A stretch of 9,609 bases of DNA. It comes from CAYRIF01 sp964424205 (GTDB taxonomy: Bacteria > Bacteroidota > Bacteroidia > Cytophagales > Cyclobacteriaceae). The stretch covers positions 1 through 9,609 of the forward strand of contig CAYRIF010000143.1 in the NCBI GenBank assembly GCA_964424205.1, read 5' to 3'. The notes under the pieces were generated by a model. It was not told where the DNA came from, searched no databases, and saw only the letters and a list, made by a program, of their open reading frames with translations. Positions 1 to 7,104 of this stretch are shown here, piece by piece. The position numbers were made by a program, and so were the translations under genes. Numbering within the stretch: position 1 is the stretch's first letter; each line of letters opens with the position of its first letter.

Positions 1-308
1 AATTCAAAGGGGACGTGACACTTAATTACAATAAAAATAGAGACTTAGTTATCTGTAAAGATGTCCAAAACCCCAAAGCCCTTCCTACCTACAATGCTAA
101 AAAGTTTGTAGTATATAATTTAAAAGATAACCTGCTACTTTACGAGGATAGCTATGTCAGTGGAAGTGCTGAATGGATTGGTGACATGAAAATAAAAATA
201 GTAAAAGGTTTGGGGACAATTACCGCGGAACATCCGGAAGGCTATGTCACCTATATATATGATATTGAATCAGGAACTAAAATCGAAGAATCTTCCAAAA
301 CTAAGTAA
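1..308 (+). CDS. 3' end of an unrecognised gene (partial; 5' end outside window)
   Basis: The frame ending in TAA at 306-308 is open to the left edge of the window, so this is most likely the C-terminal ~102 residues of a longer protein. A GTG at position 15 could start a 97-residue protein, but nothing marks it as a real start. The visible part is hydrophilic, with beta-strand-like alternation (FVVYNLKDNLLLYEDSY, then WIGDMKIKIVKGLGTI) and no membrane segment. The pattern of a hydrophobic strand, then 'LLYEDSYVSGSAEWIGD', recalls beta-sheet hypothetical proteins of Bacteroidota, but I do not recognise a named family. It ends 16 nt before the ATG of the large secreted protein on the same strand, so the two are probably co-transcribed. 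Function unknown. Confidence 0.55.
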   Translation, partial: FKGDVTLNYNKNRDLVICKDVQNPKALPTYNAKKFVVYNLKDNLLLYEDSYVSGSAEWIGDMKIKIVKGLGTITAEHPEGYVTYIYDIESGTKIEESSKTK

Positions 309-324
309 AACCATAGAATATATT

Positions 325-3300
325 ATGAAAAAGATACGTATTACTTTATTTATATTAACGGTAGCAATGGTTGGATACCTTTTTAGAACAACTATTAAAG
401 GATTTAAAAAGTTTGGAAAGGATGCGCTGACATCCACAGAACTATGGGAAACTCGATTAGCGCACAAAAAGTTTGGGAGCGCTACAGGACTAAGGAAAGC
501 AGATAGTCCAGATGAGTATGTAAAATTTTATAATCTAATAAGAACAAAATATGGAGAAACGTCACCTCAATATTCCCAAAATTATAAATTGAATGAATTG
601 AAAATAGCCAAGTCGCGCTTAGAAAAAAATATTTCTTCTAGAAGGGCTGGTCTGAATTGGATTGCAAGGGGACCGGGAAATGTGCCAGGGCGTACAAGGA
701 CTTTGTTAATTATGCCAAATGATCCAAGTGGTAACATCTGGTTGGCGGGATCAGCTGGTGGTGGTATCTGGAAAACTACTGACGCAGGGCAAAGTTGGGT
801 CAATAAAACACCAGAATTGCCAAATTTGGCAACGACAACGCTCGCAATTTCTTCCTCTAATCCGAATGTTATTTATGCAGGTACAGGAGAGAGTTTTGCT
901 GCAGGGATAGCTGGGGATGGAATTTTCAAATCAACCGATGGAGGAAATACCTGGATACAGTTATCTTCTACATTAAGTAATGTGGACTTTGGACATATAA
1001 ATAGAATAGTGGTAGATCCGAATAATAGTAATATTGTTCTGGCGGCAACTAGTGGAAGTACTGGTGATTTTGCTTCAGGTATTTTTAGGTCAACCAATGG
1101 TGGAAATTCTTGGAATAAAGTGTACAGTTCTGACGCAAGAATTGGGCAGTTGGTTCCTTCTCCAGATGATTTTAATACCATTTATGCGACGCGTTTTGCC
1201 TTTGGGGTCATCAAATCTACCGATGCAGGAATAACATGGAGTAACGCGGGTGCAGGAATGCAACCAAATGGAAGAGTTGAAATGGCCGTGTCCCCTGTAG
1301 ATCCTAACAGATTGTACGCTTCAACGCAAGGGTCATTAACAAAAAGTGGGCAAAATTCTGATTTGTATATATCGGATAATGGTGGAGAGTTATGGTCACT
1401 TGTTATAGAAGAGAACAATGGAATTAATAGGGATTTTCTCGGTGGACAAGGGTCATATGACAACACGATTATAGCGCATCCATATGATAAGGACATTGTT
1501 TATTTTGGAGGTGTTAATTTATGGAAAGCAACAATAAAATCAGGGGAATCTGCGCCACAGCCGACCTTACTTTCTGTTGATCAAATTAATACACAGAATT
1601 TTTTATCATTGGTAAGGTTTGGCGCCGATTATAATGGTGGAACGATTGATAAAGGCTCGAGTCCTTTGTCTGAGCACGTTTCAGTAGAAATAAGGTTCGG
1701 CGCAGGAATTAAGCAAAAGGCGCATAGATTCACAGTTGGAAACAAAGGTTCGGGAGTTCCTGACACTGGGTATAGTTATGAAGACTATGTTGAAGTTCCT
1801 TTCCAAGTATGGGATATTGATAATAACAAACAATTGATGGTTTCTTTTCGAGATCAGAATGAGGATGGTAAATTTGAATTAATTGAGCAAAATACGGATG
1901 GCGCACCCAGCACGCACAGTCGAGAGTATGTTTATGTTAATAATGTTGAGTATAGCGAAACGCCTGATTCGCATATTGCAAAAAAAGGTGGTGCATCCAC
2001 AGGGCATCAATACAAGTCTCTATACTTTTTCTGGCCTGTTTTAGCAGCTGGAGGGACGTGGAATCCTGCGAACTTACCGAGTGCAACATTTAGAATTAAT
2101 TTTGGTGCAGTAGTGAAGAGATTCAGAAAAACGGAGTCCGTAACGGATGCGTACAGTGCTTTTGGGGGAACAAATTCTTTTTCTCAAACTACTGGTTCCT
2201 CTACTACTGAAGGTATCCATCCCGATCACCATGGATTGTATATTAAAAAAGTAGATGAAGTAAATAAAACTTTTAGAATTTTTAATACCAATGATGGTGG
2301 GGTATATTATTCTAAAATAAGTGATAATCCTGGGGTTACCGATGGTGATTGGGTTTTTGCAGGAAGTGGTTATAATACCAGCCAGTTTTATGGGATTGGC
2401 AAAAAACCTGGAGCGGATGAGTATATTGGAGGGATGCAAGATAACGGTACTTGGAAAACGCAGACGGGTGAAGTATCTTCTAGCGCTTCGAATTTTGTAA
2501 GGCAGCTTGGTGCTGATGGCTTTGAAGTACTATGGCATAACATTGATTCAAACAAAATATTGGCTTCTTCCCAATTTAATAATATCGCTAGAACATTAGA
2601 CGGGGGTGAAACATGGTTAGTTGGTACCAACGGATTAGAGGATATAGAGGAGGGAAAAGGACCATTTATTACTAAATTGTCAAACTCAAAGAGCAATCCT
2701 GACAGAGTATTTGCGATAGGGAAACAAGGGGTTTGGCGATCGGAAAACTTTGGGGAAAGTTGGGAACTATCACGGTTACAGAATGATTTCACTTTAGCCT
2801 CTAATTCCCAAGTGAAGGTATCAATCGCAAACCCTCAGGTAGTTTGGGCGGGAACTGGAATGACGGCATCGGACAAGTTACATGTTTCTACAGATGGGGG
2901 TAAGACCTTTAGTGCAGTAGAAAATTACACAGGTACAACATTAGGGTCAATAACTGATTTGGCAACACACCCCATTAATGACCAAATAGCCTATGCAATA
3001 TTTTCCATAAGCGGAACATCCAAAATTTTAAGGACTACTGATTTGGGACAAACATGGAATGATATAACGGGATTTTCAGGAGGTACGAGTACGAATGGAT
3101 TTCCGGATGTTGCTGTTTATAGTTTATTAGTAATGCCCCATAATCCAAATACGATATGGGCGGGTACAGAAATTGGTATTGTTGAATCAAAAAATAATGG
3201 GGCGTCTTGGGCGTTAATCAATGATAATTTACCCCAAACAGCTATTTGGGATATGAAAGTTCAAGATGGTCAAGTGATTGTAGCGACTCATGGCAGGGGA

Positions 3301-4434
3301 ATCTGGACGGTCTCAATTCCTGAATTGCCAAATCCCATTATTGTACCACACATAAATAAAGTTGGTATAGCATTAAATCAGGATATTTTGCTTGATGCAA
3401 CGTTTAATTCAGCATATGATTCGACGGTAGTTTTAATTGACGGTGTGAAGGTTGGGAAATTAGATGTTTTTCCGATAGGCAATGTAAATATTAATGTTTT
3501 TGGGTTTGCCAAAACAAATGGAACGGTGAAACTCCAATTGGTATCTTATGTCGGCGGAAGACCTTATGTTTCTAATGAAAAATCATTGGTACTTTTTGAA
3601 GTAGGGTCAACCATTGCCAATTATGGTAATAATTTTAATAGGGCGAGTGAAGATTTTGAAGGAGTAGGCTTTGCCACTTTTACTGCTACTGGTTTCGTAA
3701 ATGGTGCCATTCATTCAAAACATAATTATGATCAATTAACTGAATACACCTATACTTTGAAAATGCCTGTAACTGTTGCATCAGCTAATGCAACATTTAT
3801 TTATGATGATGTGGCGATTTTAGAGAAAGGAGACGCGGGAACAAGTTTTGGAGATCAAAAATTTTGGGATTATGTCATTGTCGAGGGCTCTTTAGACGGC
3901 ATTAATTGGGTTGCTATTGCAGATGGCTATGATGCATCCTATGATTCCAAATGGCTTGAAGTTTATGATGAAAAAGGAAAGGGAAAGGCTTCTATGTATA
4001 AAAGACATACTATAAACCTGTTGGACACCTTTGCTCCTGGTAATGTAGTATTTTTTAGATTTAGATTATTTTCCGACCCTTTGACAGTCGGTTGGGGATG
4101 GGCAATTGATAATGTTCATATTCAAGAGGCTGCGAATGACCCGTTAGGCATTGAAGATGATGATATTGATAGTAAAGTTGTTTCCTTGAAGGTGTATCCA
4201 AATCCAAATGCCAGTGGACTACTTAACGTAGATTATTTTCTCCCCGAATCAGGTAAAGTTAACTTTGAAATTATTAATACAGCGGGAAAAGTTGTAAAAT
4301 CCATAAGATCATTTAGGAATGTGATAGGAAAGGAGAGGAAAGTAATAGAATTAGGTGGTCTAAGAAAAGGAATTTACTTTGTGAGGATGCAAACAATACA
4401 TAATTCGAAAACAACAAAGATTGTTATAGAATAA
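325..4434 (+). CDS. Secreted Asp-box (BNR/Vps10-like) beta-propeller protein with T9SS type A sorting domain
   Basis: A 1369-residue protein starting at the ATG at 325 (MKKIRITLF). An in-frame ATG at 244 lies inside the upstream gene and puts 27 hydrophilic residues ahead of the hydrophobic segment, so I reject it. Residues 1-20 form an export/anchor segment. From about 112 a propeller begins (GPGNVPGRTR, then WLAGSAGGGIW). Asp-box motifs (S/T-x-D/N-x-G-x-T/S-W) start near residues 149, 201, 254, 296, 348, 755, 804, 853, 902 and 953, and the propeller closes with HGRGIW near 989. The gap between boxes 5 and 6 holds an insertion (~406-690) with an EF-hand-like loop at 510-521 and an HPDHHG motif at 632-637. 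Residues ~1107-1270 resemble MAM/jelly-roll domains (FGDQKFWDYVIVEGS, then WGWAIDNVHI). From ~1285 there is a typical T9SS tail (KVYPNPN, ending GIYFVRMQ). Inferred: a surface-attached or released adhesin or hydrolase-like protein. Asp boxes are structural, so no enzyme activity is assigned. Confidence 0.93.
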   Translation: MKKIRITLFILTVAMVGYLFRTTIKGFKKFGKDALTSTELWETRLAHKKFGSATGLRKADSPDEYVKFYNLIRTKYGETSPQYSQNYKLNELKIAKSRLEKNISSRRAGLNWIARGPGNVPGRTRTLLIMPNDPSGNIWLAGSAGGGIWKTTDAGQSWVNKTPELPNLATTTLAISSSNPNVIYAGTGESFAAGIAGDGIFKSTDGGNTWIQLSSTLSNVDFGHINRIVVDPNNSNIVLAATSGSTGDFASGIFRSTNGGNSWNKVYSSDARIGQLVPSPDDFNTIYATRFAFGVIKSTDAGITWSNAGAGMQPNGRVEMAVSPVDPNRLYASTQGSLTKSGQNSDLYISDNGGELWSLVIEENNGINRDFLGGQGSYDNTIIAHPYDKDIVYFGGVNLWKATIKSGESAPQPTLLSVDQINTQNFLSLVRFGADYNGGTIDKGSSPLSEHVSVEIRFGAGIKQKAHRFTVGNKGSGVPDTGYSYEDYVEVPFQVWDIDNNKQLMVSFRDQNEDGKFELIEQNTDGAPSTHSREYVYVNNVEYSETPDSHIAKKGGASTGHQYKSLYFFWPVLAAGGTWNPANLPSATFRINFGAVVKRFRKTESVTDAYSAFGGTNSFSQTTGSSTTEGIHPDHHGLYIKKVDEVNKTFRIFNTNDGGVYYSKISDNPGVTDGDWVFAGSGYNTSQFYGIGKKPGADEYIGGMQDNGTWKTQTGEVSSSASNFVRQLGADGFEVLWHNIDSNKILASSQFNNIARTLDGGETWLVGTNGLEDIEEGKGPFITKLSNSKSNPDRVFAIGKQGVWRSENFGESWELSRLQNDFTLASNSQVKVSIANPQVVWAGTGMTASDKLHVSTDGGKTFSAVENYTGTTLGSITDLATHPINDQIAYAIFSISGTSKILRTTDLGQTWNDITGFSGGTSTNGFPDVAVYSLLVMPHNPNTIWAGTEIGIVESKNNGASWALINDNLPQTAIWDMKVQDGQVIVATHGRGIWTVSIPELPNPIIVPHINKVGIALNQDILLDATFNSAYDSTVVLIDGVKVGKLDVFPIGNVNINVFGFAKTNGTVKLQLVSYVGGRPYVSNEKSLVLFEVGSTIANYGNNFNRASEDFEGVGFATFTATGFVNGAIHSKHNYDQLTEYTYTLKMPVTVASANATFIYDDVAILEKGDAGTSFGDQKFWDYVIVEGSLDGINWVAIADGYDASYDSKWLEVYDEKGKGKASMYKRHTINLLDTFAPGNVVFFRFRLFSDPLTVGWGWAIDNVHIQEAANDPLGIEDDDIDSKVVSLKVYPNPNASGLLNVDYFLPESGKVNFEIINTAGKVVKSIRSFRNVIGKERKVIELGGLRKGIYFVRMQTIHNSKTTKIVIE

Positions 4435-4474
4435 TCATCAAAGTGGTGGCAACTGCTCTATTAAGTTGGTATGA

Positions 4475-4537
4475 GAGGGATATTATACTACTCAATTTGG
4501 ATGAGTAGGTATAAATATTGTCCTTTATTTTATCATC
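4475..4537 (+). terminator. Candidate hairpin terminator after the T9SS protein gene
   Basis: About 50 nt after the stop, TATACTACTCA (4484-4494) pairs with TGAGTAGGTATA (4502-4513), giving an 11-bp stem with one bulged G and a 7-nt loop. Weaker pairing extends outward, and the right side runs into a T-rich stretch (TCCTTTATTTTATC). The placement suits termination of the upstream gene, but the stem is AT-rich, so this is tentative. The rest of the 281-bp gap up to the DUF4249 remnant shows nothing I recognise. Confidence 0.4.
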
Positions 4538-4715
4538 CTTATATTAATTGAATAATGCCATTTTGGAAGCATGTGTTGCTATGAATTGATGTGTTATGAG
4601 TGAATTGTGTTGGCTAAACTTACGGATAATCCAGGGTCCTTTTTATACCATCTCTGCATTAAAAACAGCTATATAAAGTTTTACTGTCAAAATATTAGGA
4701 GTTCAGTTGTATAAA

Positions 4716-5345
4716 CTAATCATAGATAGGTCTGTTTAGCCCATACATTTCTATTTTAATCGTATCATTGGCTTCAAAGGCAAATGGAAACTCTAAATCT
4801 TCGATGGAGGCGGCAATAAACTCATCACTCGCCAATAGATAATCTTCTGGTTGTGTATTAAAGAGCTCATTATTTTTGTAAACCAACCAACGATAGTAAT
4901 TGATTTGTTCTTTGGGTGTTTTACCAAAAAAATGTAGGTAGTACCCCGCTTCTCTGAAAACTGCTTTTTCATTGTATTGATAGGTTAGCGAGTCAAATAT
5001 TGGCGGTGTTTGTAATGTGCCAGCCGCTTCATATTTCTCTCCTTTGTGGCTGGCACGCAGGGTATAAGTTTTACCAGTCTCGCCATGTAATTTGCTGGTT
5101 TGATAATGCCCTGTTTCCATTTCTTGTAGTGTATCAATGACGCCATCACTAACAGAAATGGTTACAAGTAATCCACTAATACCATTTTCAGTACTGTTTT
5201 TATAGTAACTGTTGGTTTCACTAATTTTAATTATATATGGATTGGAATTGTCTGTTATTAAGCCTTCAAAAACAATATTTGGAGAGGTTAGTCGTCAAGC
5301 TCAATATTTACTTCTTCACGACAGCTGAAAGAGACCTTAGAATGA
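4716..5345 (-). pseudogene. DUF4249-family outer-membrane lipoprotein, broken gene
   Basis: Reading leftward, three stretches give a DUF4249-like protein. Frame A at about 5330-5291 reads SFSCREEVNIELDD, the lipobox cysteine and acidic start typical of the family, then stops (TAA 5288-5290). Frame B opens after a TGA at 5295-5297 and reads TSPNIVFEGLITDNSNPY, then SGLLVTISVSDGVIDTLQE, METGHYQTSKLHGETGKTYTL and INYYRWLVYKNNE, ending GLNRPIYD at a TAG (4716-4718). A single -1 shift near 5290 would join A to B. After the TAG the frame continues FIQLNS before the next stop, as if a Tyr codon had become TAG. An ATG at 5118-5120 gives an apparent 134-residue ORF, but homology continues upstream of it. 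The signal-peptide end is cut off by the inverted-repeat element at 5346. Intact members usually sit beside TonB-dependent receptors; none is seen here. Sequencing error could explain one lesion, but not all three. Confidence 0.8.
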
Positions 5346-5435
5346 TTAACCCGCATTATTCACCGTATTTTTAAAATTCCAAGGAAAAACAGCGAAATAC
5401 ACTGCTGAACAGTACAATAAGGCAAAAATAAATAG

Positions 5436-5447
5436 CCCAAATTTGGG
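5436..5447. repeat. Perfect 12-bp palindrome inside the MITE-like element
   Basis: CCCAAATTTGGG is fully self-complementary. It lies in the left half of the element bounded by 5346 and 5600. Confidence 0.5.
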
Positions 5448-5479
5448 GGTCTTGCAATTATCTTCATGCATCCACTACG

Positions 5480-5499
5480 CCTGCCTGCCGGTAGGCAGG
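5480..5499. repeat. GC-rich 20-bp palindrome (CCTGCCT...AGGCAGG type)
   Basis: CCTGCCT and AGGCAGG flank a central GCCGGT, giving a near-perfect palindrome with one G/T pair. It stands out against the AT-rich background. Palindromes of this type are, from general experience, dispersed widely through Cytophagales and Flavobacteriia genomes. Here it lies inside the 17-bp-IR element. Confidence 0.7.
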
Positions 5500-5540
5500 T
5501 TGCAAAACCTTTGAAATAGCACACTATGTCTGCAGGTTTC

Positions 5541-5558
5541 TCCCGATAAGTATCGGGA
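5541..5558. repeat. 18-bp palindrome TCCCGATA-AG-TATCGGGA
   Basis: Perfect 8-bp arms with a 2-nt centre. This is a second dispersed-type palindrome near the right end of the 17-bp-IR element. Confidence 0.65.
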
Positions 5559-5787
5559 TTGCGGCTACACGAAGCTAATCGCATGAATAATGCGGGTTAA
5601 AGTCAAACAAAAAGTATTCTGCTGTTTTAGGTTGTCAAATAATGCAAAGTTTTTGCTCGAATAAGAGGGTATATATCTACACTCAGGAAAAATAGCAAAC
5701 CCGTTTTATTGGAAATTCAAAATGCTTTTAGTGATAATCCTTTAATCACAGTTTTTGAGGGCTGAATAGTTACCAAATTTAAGAAGA

Positions 5788-5856
5788 CCTCGCAACAGGT
5801 GCTAGGATAGCGCATATTGCAAGGAGACCTCGGAATGAATCTGAGGATGTGCGAGG
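5788..5856. repeat. Hairpin repeat, copy A (CCTCGGA family)
   Basis: Positions 5801-5849 match 6279-6327 at 42 of 49 bases without gaps. The inner hairpin is CCTCGGA (5828-5834), loop ATGAA, TCTGAGG (5840-5846), with one G-T pair. An outer 7-bp stem pairs CCTCGCA (5788-5794) with TGCGAGG (5850-5856). No gene is associated. It is probably a structured dispersed repeat or terminator-like element. Confidence 0.65.
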
Positions 5857-6163
5857 ACAATGGTATTAAGTTAAAGTTTTTTGTTCATTCTCGGTATACG
5901 TTCATTTTTTATATCAGATGAATTTCGGTTTGTGAAGACACCAATAGTCGTTAACTTAAAGGTGGATGCAACCATGTTTTTAACAAGAATTTTTTCTGAA
6001 AAAGTATCCTGAAAGGGCGTGACCTCATTTTTTTTACTATAGCATTTATAAAATAGACTATTTATTATCCTTTTTAAAAACAGGAAGTCACTGGTTTGTT
6101 GCTTTTTCCCCGTTCGGGCAGGTGTTTTATCCTAGAAACATAAACGAAAGAGGACATTCAGGA

Positions 6164-6180
6164 GTGTTCTGAGAGGACAC
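6164..6180. repeat. Short hairpin in gene-free DNA
   Basis: GTGTTCT (6164-6170), loop GAG, AGGACAC (6174-6180): a 7-bp stem with one G-U pair. There is no adjacent gene or T tract, so its function is unknown. Confidence 0.3.
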
Positions 6181-6278
6181 AGACCACGGAGCTTTGGAAA
6201 TTTACATTCTTAATAATGACATTGGATGCGAGGAGAGTGGTCGTATTATATGAAGACTCAAACATGAATTAGAGGAGG

Positions 6279-6340
6279 GCTAGGATGACGCATACTGCAA
6301 GGGAACCTCGGAATGAATCCGAGGAGGAAGCGTCTTCCTA
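6279..6340. repeat. Hairpin repeat, copy B, overlapping the SRAP stop codon; likely terminator
   Basis: This is the second copy of the 49-bp repeat. The inner stem CCTCGGA (6306-6312)/TCCGAGG (6318-6324) is perfect with loop ATGAA. The outer arms TAGGATGACGC (6281-6291) and GCGTCTTCCTA (6330-6340) pair over 11 bp with one mismatch, and the right arm includes the TAG stop of the minus-strand SRAP gene (6338-6340). The position directly at the gene end suggests a transcription stop or mRNA 3'-end stabiliser, but there is no strong U tract. Confidence 0.65.
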
Positions 6341-7036
6341 ATCAAACAAACTATAATTTCCAAACTGATCGGCTGGTTGTGCATGCAGCAATAAATCTTC
6401 TCTATCATTATCCAATGAATTGATTCTTGGAGAAATCGTATACTTTGTTAAATTTTCATCCGATGGTGTTTGCAGTAATGCTAATAAGTCGTCTATTTCT
6501 GAATCTGCACTCAACCAAATTTCTTCTTCTTTTTTTGTAAAAATAACGGGCATCGTATCACTCAATTCTGCTGCTACTTCATTGGCATTCGTTGTGATGA
6601 TTTTAAAAGTTGAAATCAAGTTTTCATTTTCATCTTCATATTCTTCCCATATACCTGCCATTGAAAAGACAGCTTCGGTCGGCATAAAAATACGATAAGG
6701 AATTTGGCTTTTTTTGGTAATGTTTTTCCAGTCAAAATACCCGTTGGATGGAATGATGCAGCGTCTTTGGAGTAGGTTTTTTTGTAATACCGCCCGCTCT
6801 TGGATTCTATTGGCATGTACCTGAATCAGCTTATCGCTAATCTTTTTATTCTTTGTCCAGTGAGGCTGCACGCCCCAATACAAAAACGATACACCCTCAG
6901 CAGCCGTATTGGTAATAACAGGTAAAATTTGCGTGGGTGCTGCATTATACCTCGGCTTATAGTTGTCGGTAGCATCTACCGAAAATCTACGCTCAAACGC
7001 CTCTTTTTCAATACCGATAGAATACCTTGATGCCAT
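6338..7036 (-). CDS. SRAP-domain protein (YedK/HMCES fold) with apparently degenerate active site
   Basis: A 232-residue protein of SRAP size and layout: RYNAAPTQ (29-36), YWGVQPHW (53-60), RRCIIPSNGYFDW (91-103), MAGIWEEY (126-133), DTMPVIF (160-166), and a C-terminal SPRINSLDNDRED (202-214). SRAP proteins crosslink abasic sites in single-stranded DNA through an N-terminal Cys exposed by Met removal (MCGR...), helped by an N-x-R pair, a Glu in the GxxEW motif and a His before D-R-M-P. Here the start reads MASRYS (Ala2), the N-x-R region reads IQVHANR (71-77), the Glu position is Asp102 and the His position is Ser159. No other start supplies a Cys2. The fold looks intact, so this is probably a diverged paralogue that binds DNA or does something else. 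It lies downstream of DUF6438 behind a terminator and ends inside repeat copy B. Family assignment is firm; loss of chemistry is inferred from alignment by eye. Confidence 0.9.
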   Translation of the reverse strand: MASRYSIGIEKEAFERRFSVDATDNYKPRYNAAPTQILPVITNTAAEGVSFLYWGVQPHWTKNKKISDKLIQVHANRIQERAVLQKNLLQRRCIIPSNGYFDWKNITKKSQIPYRIFMPTEAVFSMAGIWEEYEDENENLISTFKIITTNANEVAAELSDTMPVIFTKKEEEIWLSADSEIDDLLALLQTPSDENLTKYTISPRINSLDNDREDLLLHAQPADQFGNYSLFD

Positions 7037-7040
7037 GCCC

Positions 7041-7048
7041 CAAAAGTA
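7041..7048 (-). promoter_or_regulatory. Candidate Bacteroidota -7 box for the SRAP gene
   Basis: On the minus strand TACTTTTG matches the Bacteroidota -7 consensus TAnnTTTG exactly and ends only 4 nt before the ATG (7034-7036). A convincing -33 TTG is not present at the usual distance. If used, the transcript would begin at or near the start codon. The match is short, so confidence is modest. Confidence 0.35.
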
Positions 7049-7104
7049 GCAGATATTTTGCTTTATAACCTGAGTTTGACAGAGAATTTTTTCACAGCTT
7101 TAGT

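Larger units (their letters stand above)
5346..5600. mobile_element. MITE-like element, 255 bp with perfect 17-bp terminal inverted repeats
   Basis: TTAACCCGCATTATTCA at 5346-5362 is exactly reverse-complemented at 5584-5600. Between the ends there is no transposase, but there are three strong palindromes (5436-5447, 5480-5499, 5541-5558). A 74-codon minus-strand open frame spans 5360-5584 but runs through the palindromes and resembles no protein, so I treat it as spurious. The left end abuts the truncated 5' end of the DUF4249 remnant. No clear target-site duplication is visible (flanks GAATGA and AGTCAA). A non-autonomous mobile element is the simplest reading. A structured non-coding repeat or an extended terminator array is the alternative. 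Confidence 0.6.
5601..6278. other. Gene-free stretch with hairpin repeats
   Basis: No frame here gives a convincing protein, and all six frames are closed by frequent stops. The contents are a copy of the CCTCGGA hairpin repeat (5788-5856), a 9-bp inverted repeat TTAAGTTAA/TTAACTTAA (5866-5874 and 5951-5959, AT-rich and possibly chance), long T runs near 6029, and a short wobble-paired hairpin at 6164-6180. It reads as decayed DNA plus structured repeats between two minus-strand loci. Confidence 0.55.

Noticed and set aside
244..324. Upstream ATG start for the T9SS protein
   Set aside because: It overlaps the preceding gene and places 27 polar residues ahead of the export segment. The ATG at 325 starts exactly at a basic-hydrophobic signal.
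2388..2792. 134-codon minus-strand frame inside the T9SS protein gene, with others at 2074-2439, 1182-1496 and 873-1181
   Set aside because: All lie opposite well-conserved propeller or insertion sequence, have low-complexity or unfamiliar translations and no independent start signals. They are shadows of the plus-strand gene.
5360..5584. 74-codon minus-strand open frame within the inverted-repeat element
   Set aside because: It translates straight through the palindromes (giving CLPAGR-type peptides that such repeats produce by chance), shows no domain-like pattern and spans almost exactly the element interior.
5344..5602. Integron attC site formed by the TTAACCC...GGGTTAA ends
   Set aside because: The ends resemble R boxes (GATTAAC and GTTAAAG), but each has a mismatch to RYYYAAC/GTTRRRY. 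The arms pair perfectly over 17 bp without the unpaired spacer and extrahelical bases of attC, and no integrase or cassette array is present.
5788..6340. CRISPR-like array from the repeated ~49-bp units
   Set aside because: There are only two full copies about 430 bp apart plus one partial copy, with no regular spacers and no cas genes. They behave as dispersed hairpins.
6420..6698. Plus-strand frame of 92 codons opposite the SRAP gene
   Set aside because: The minus-strand frame carries clear SRAP motifs across the same bases; the plus-strand translation has no recognisable pattern.
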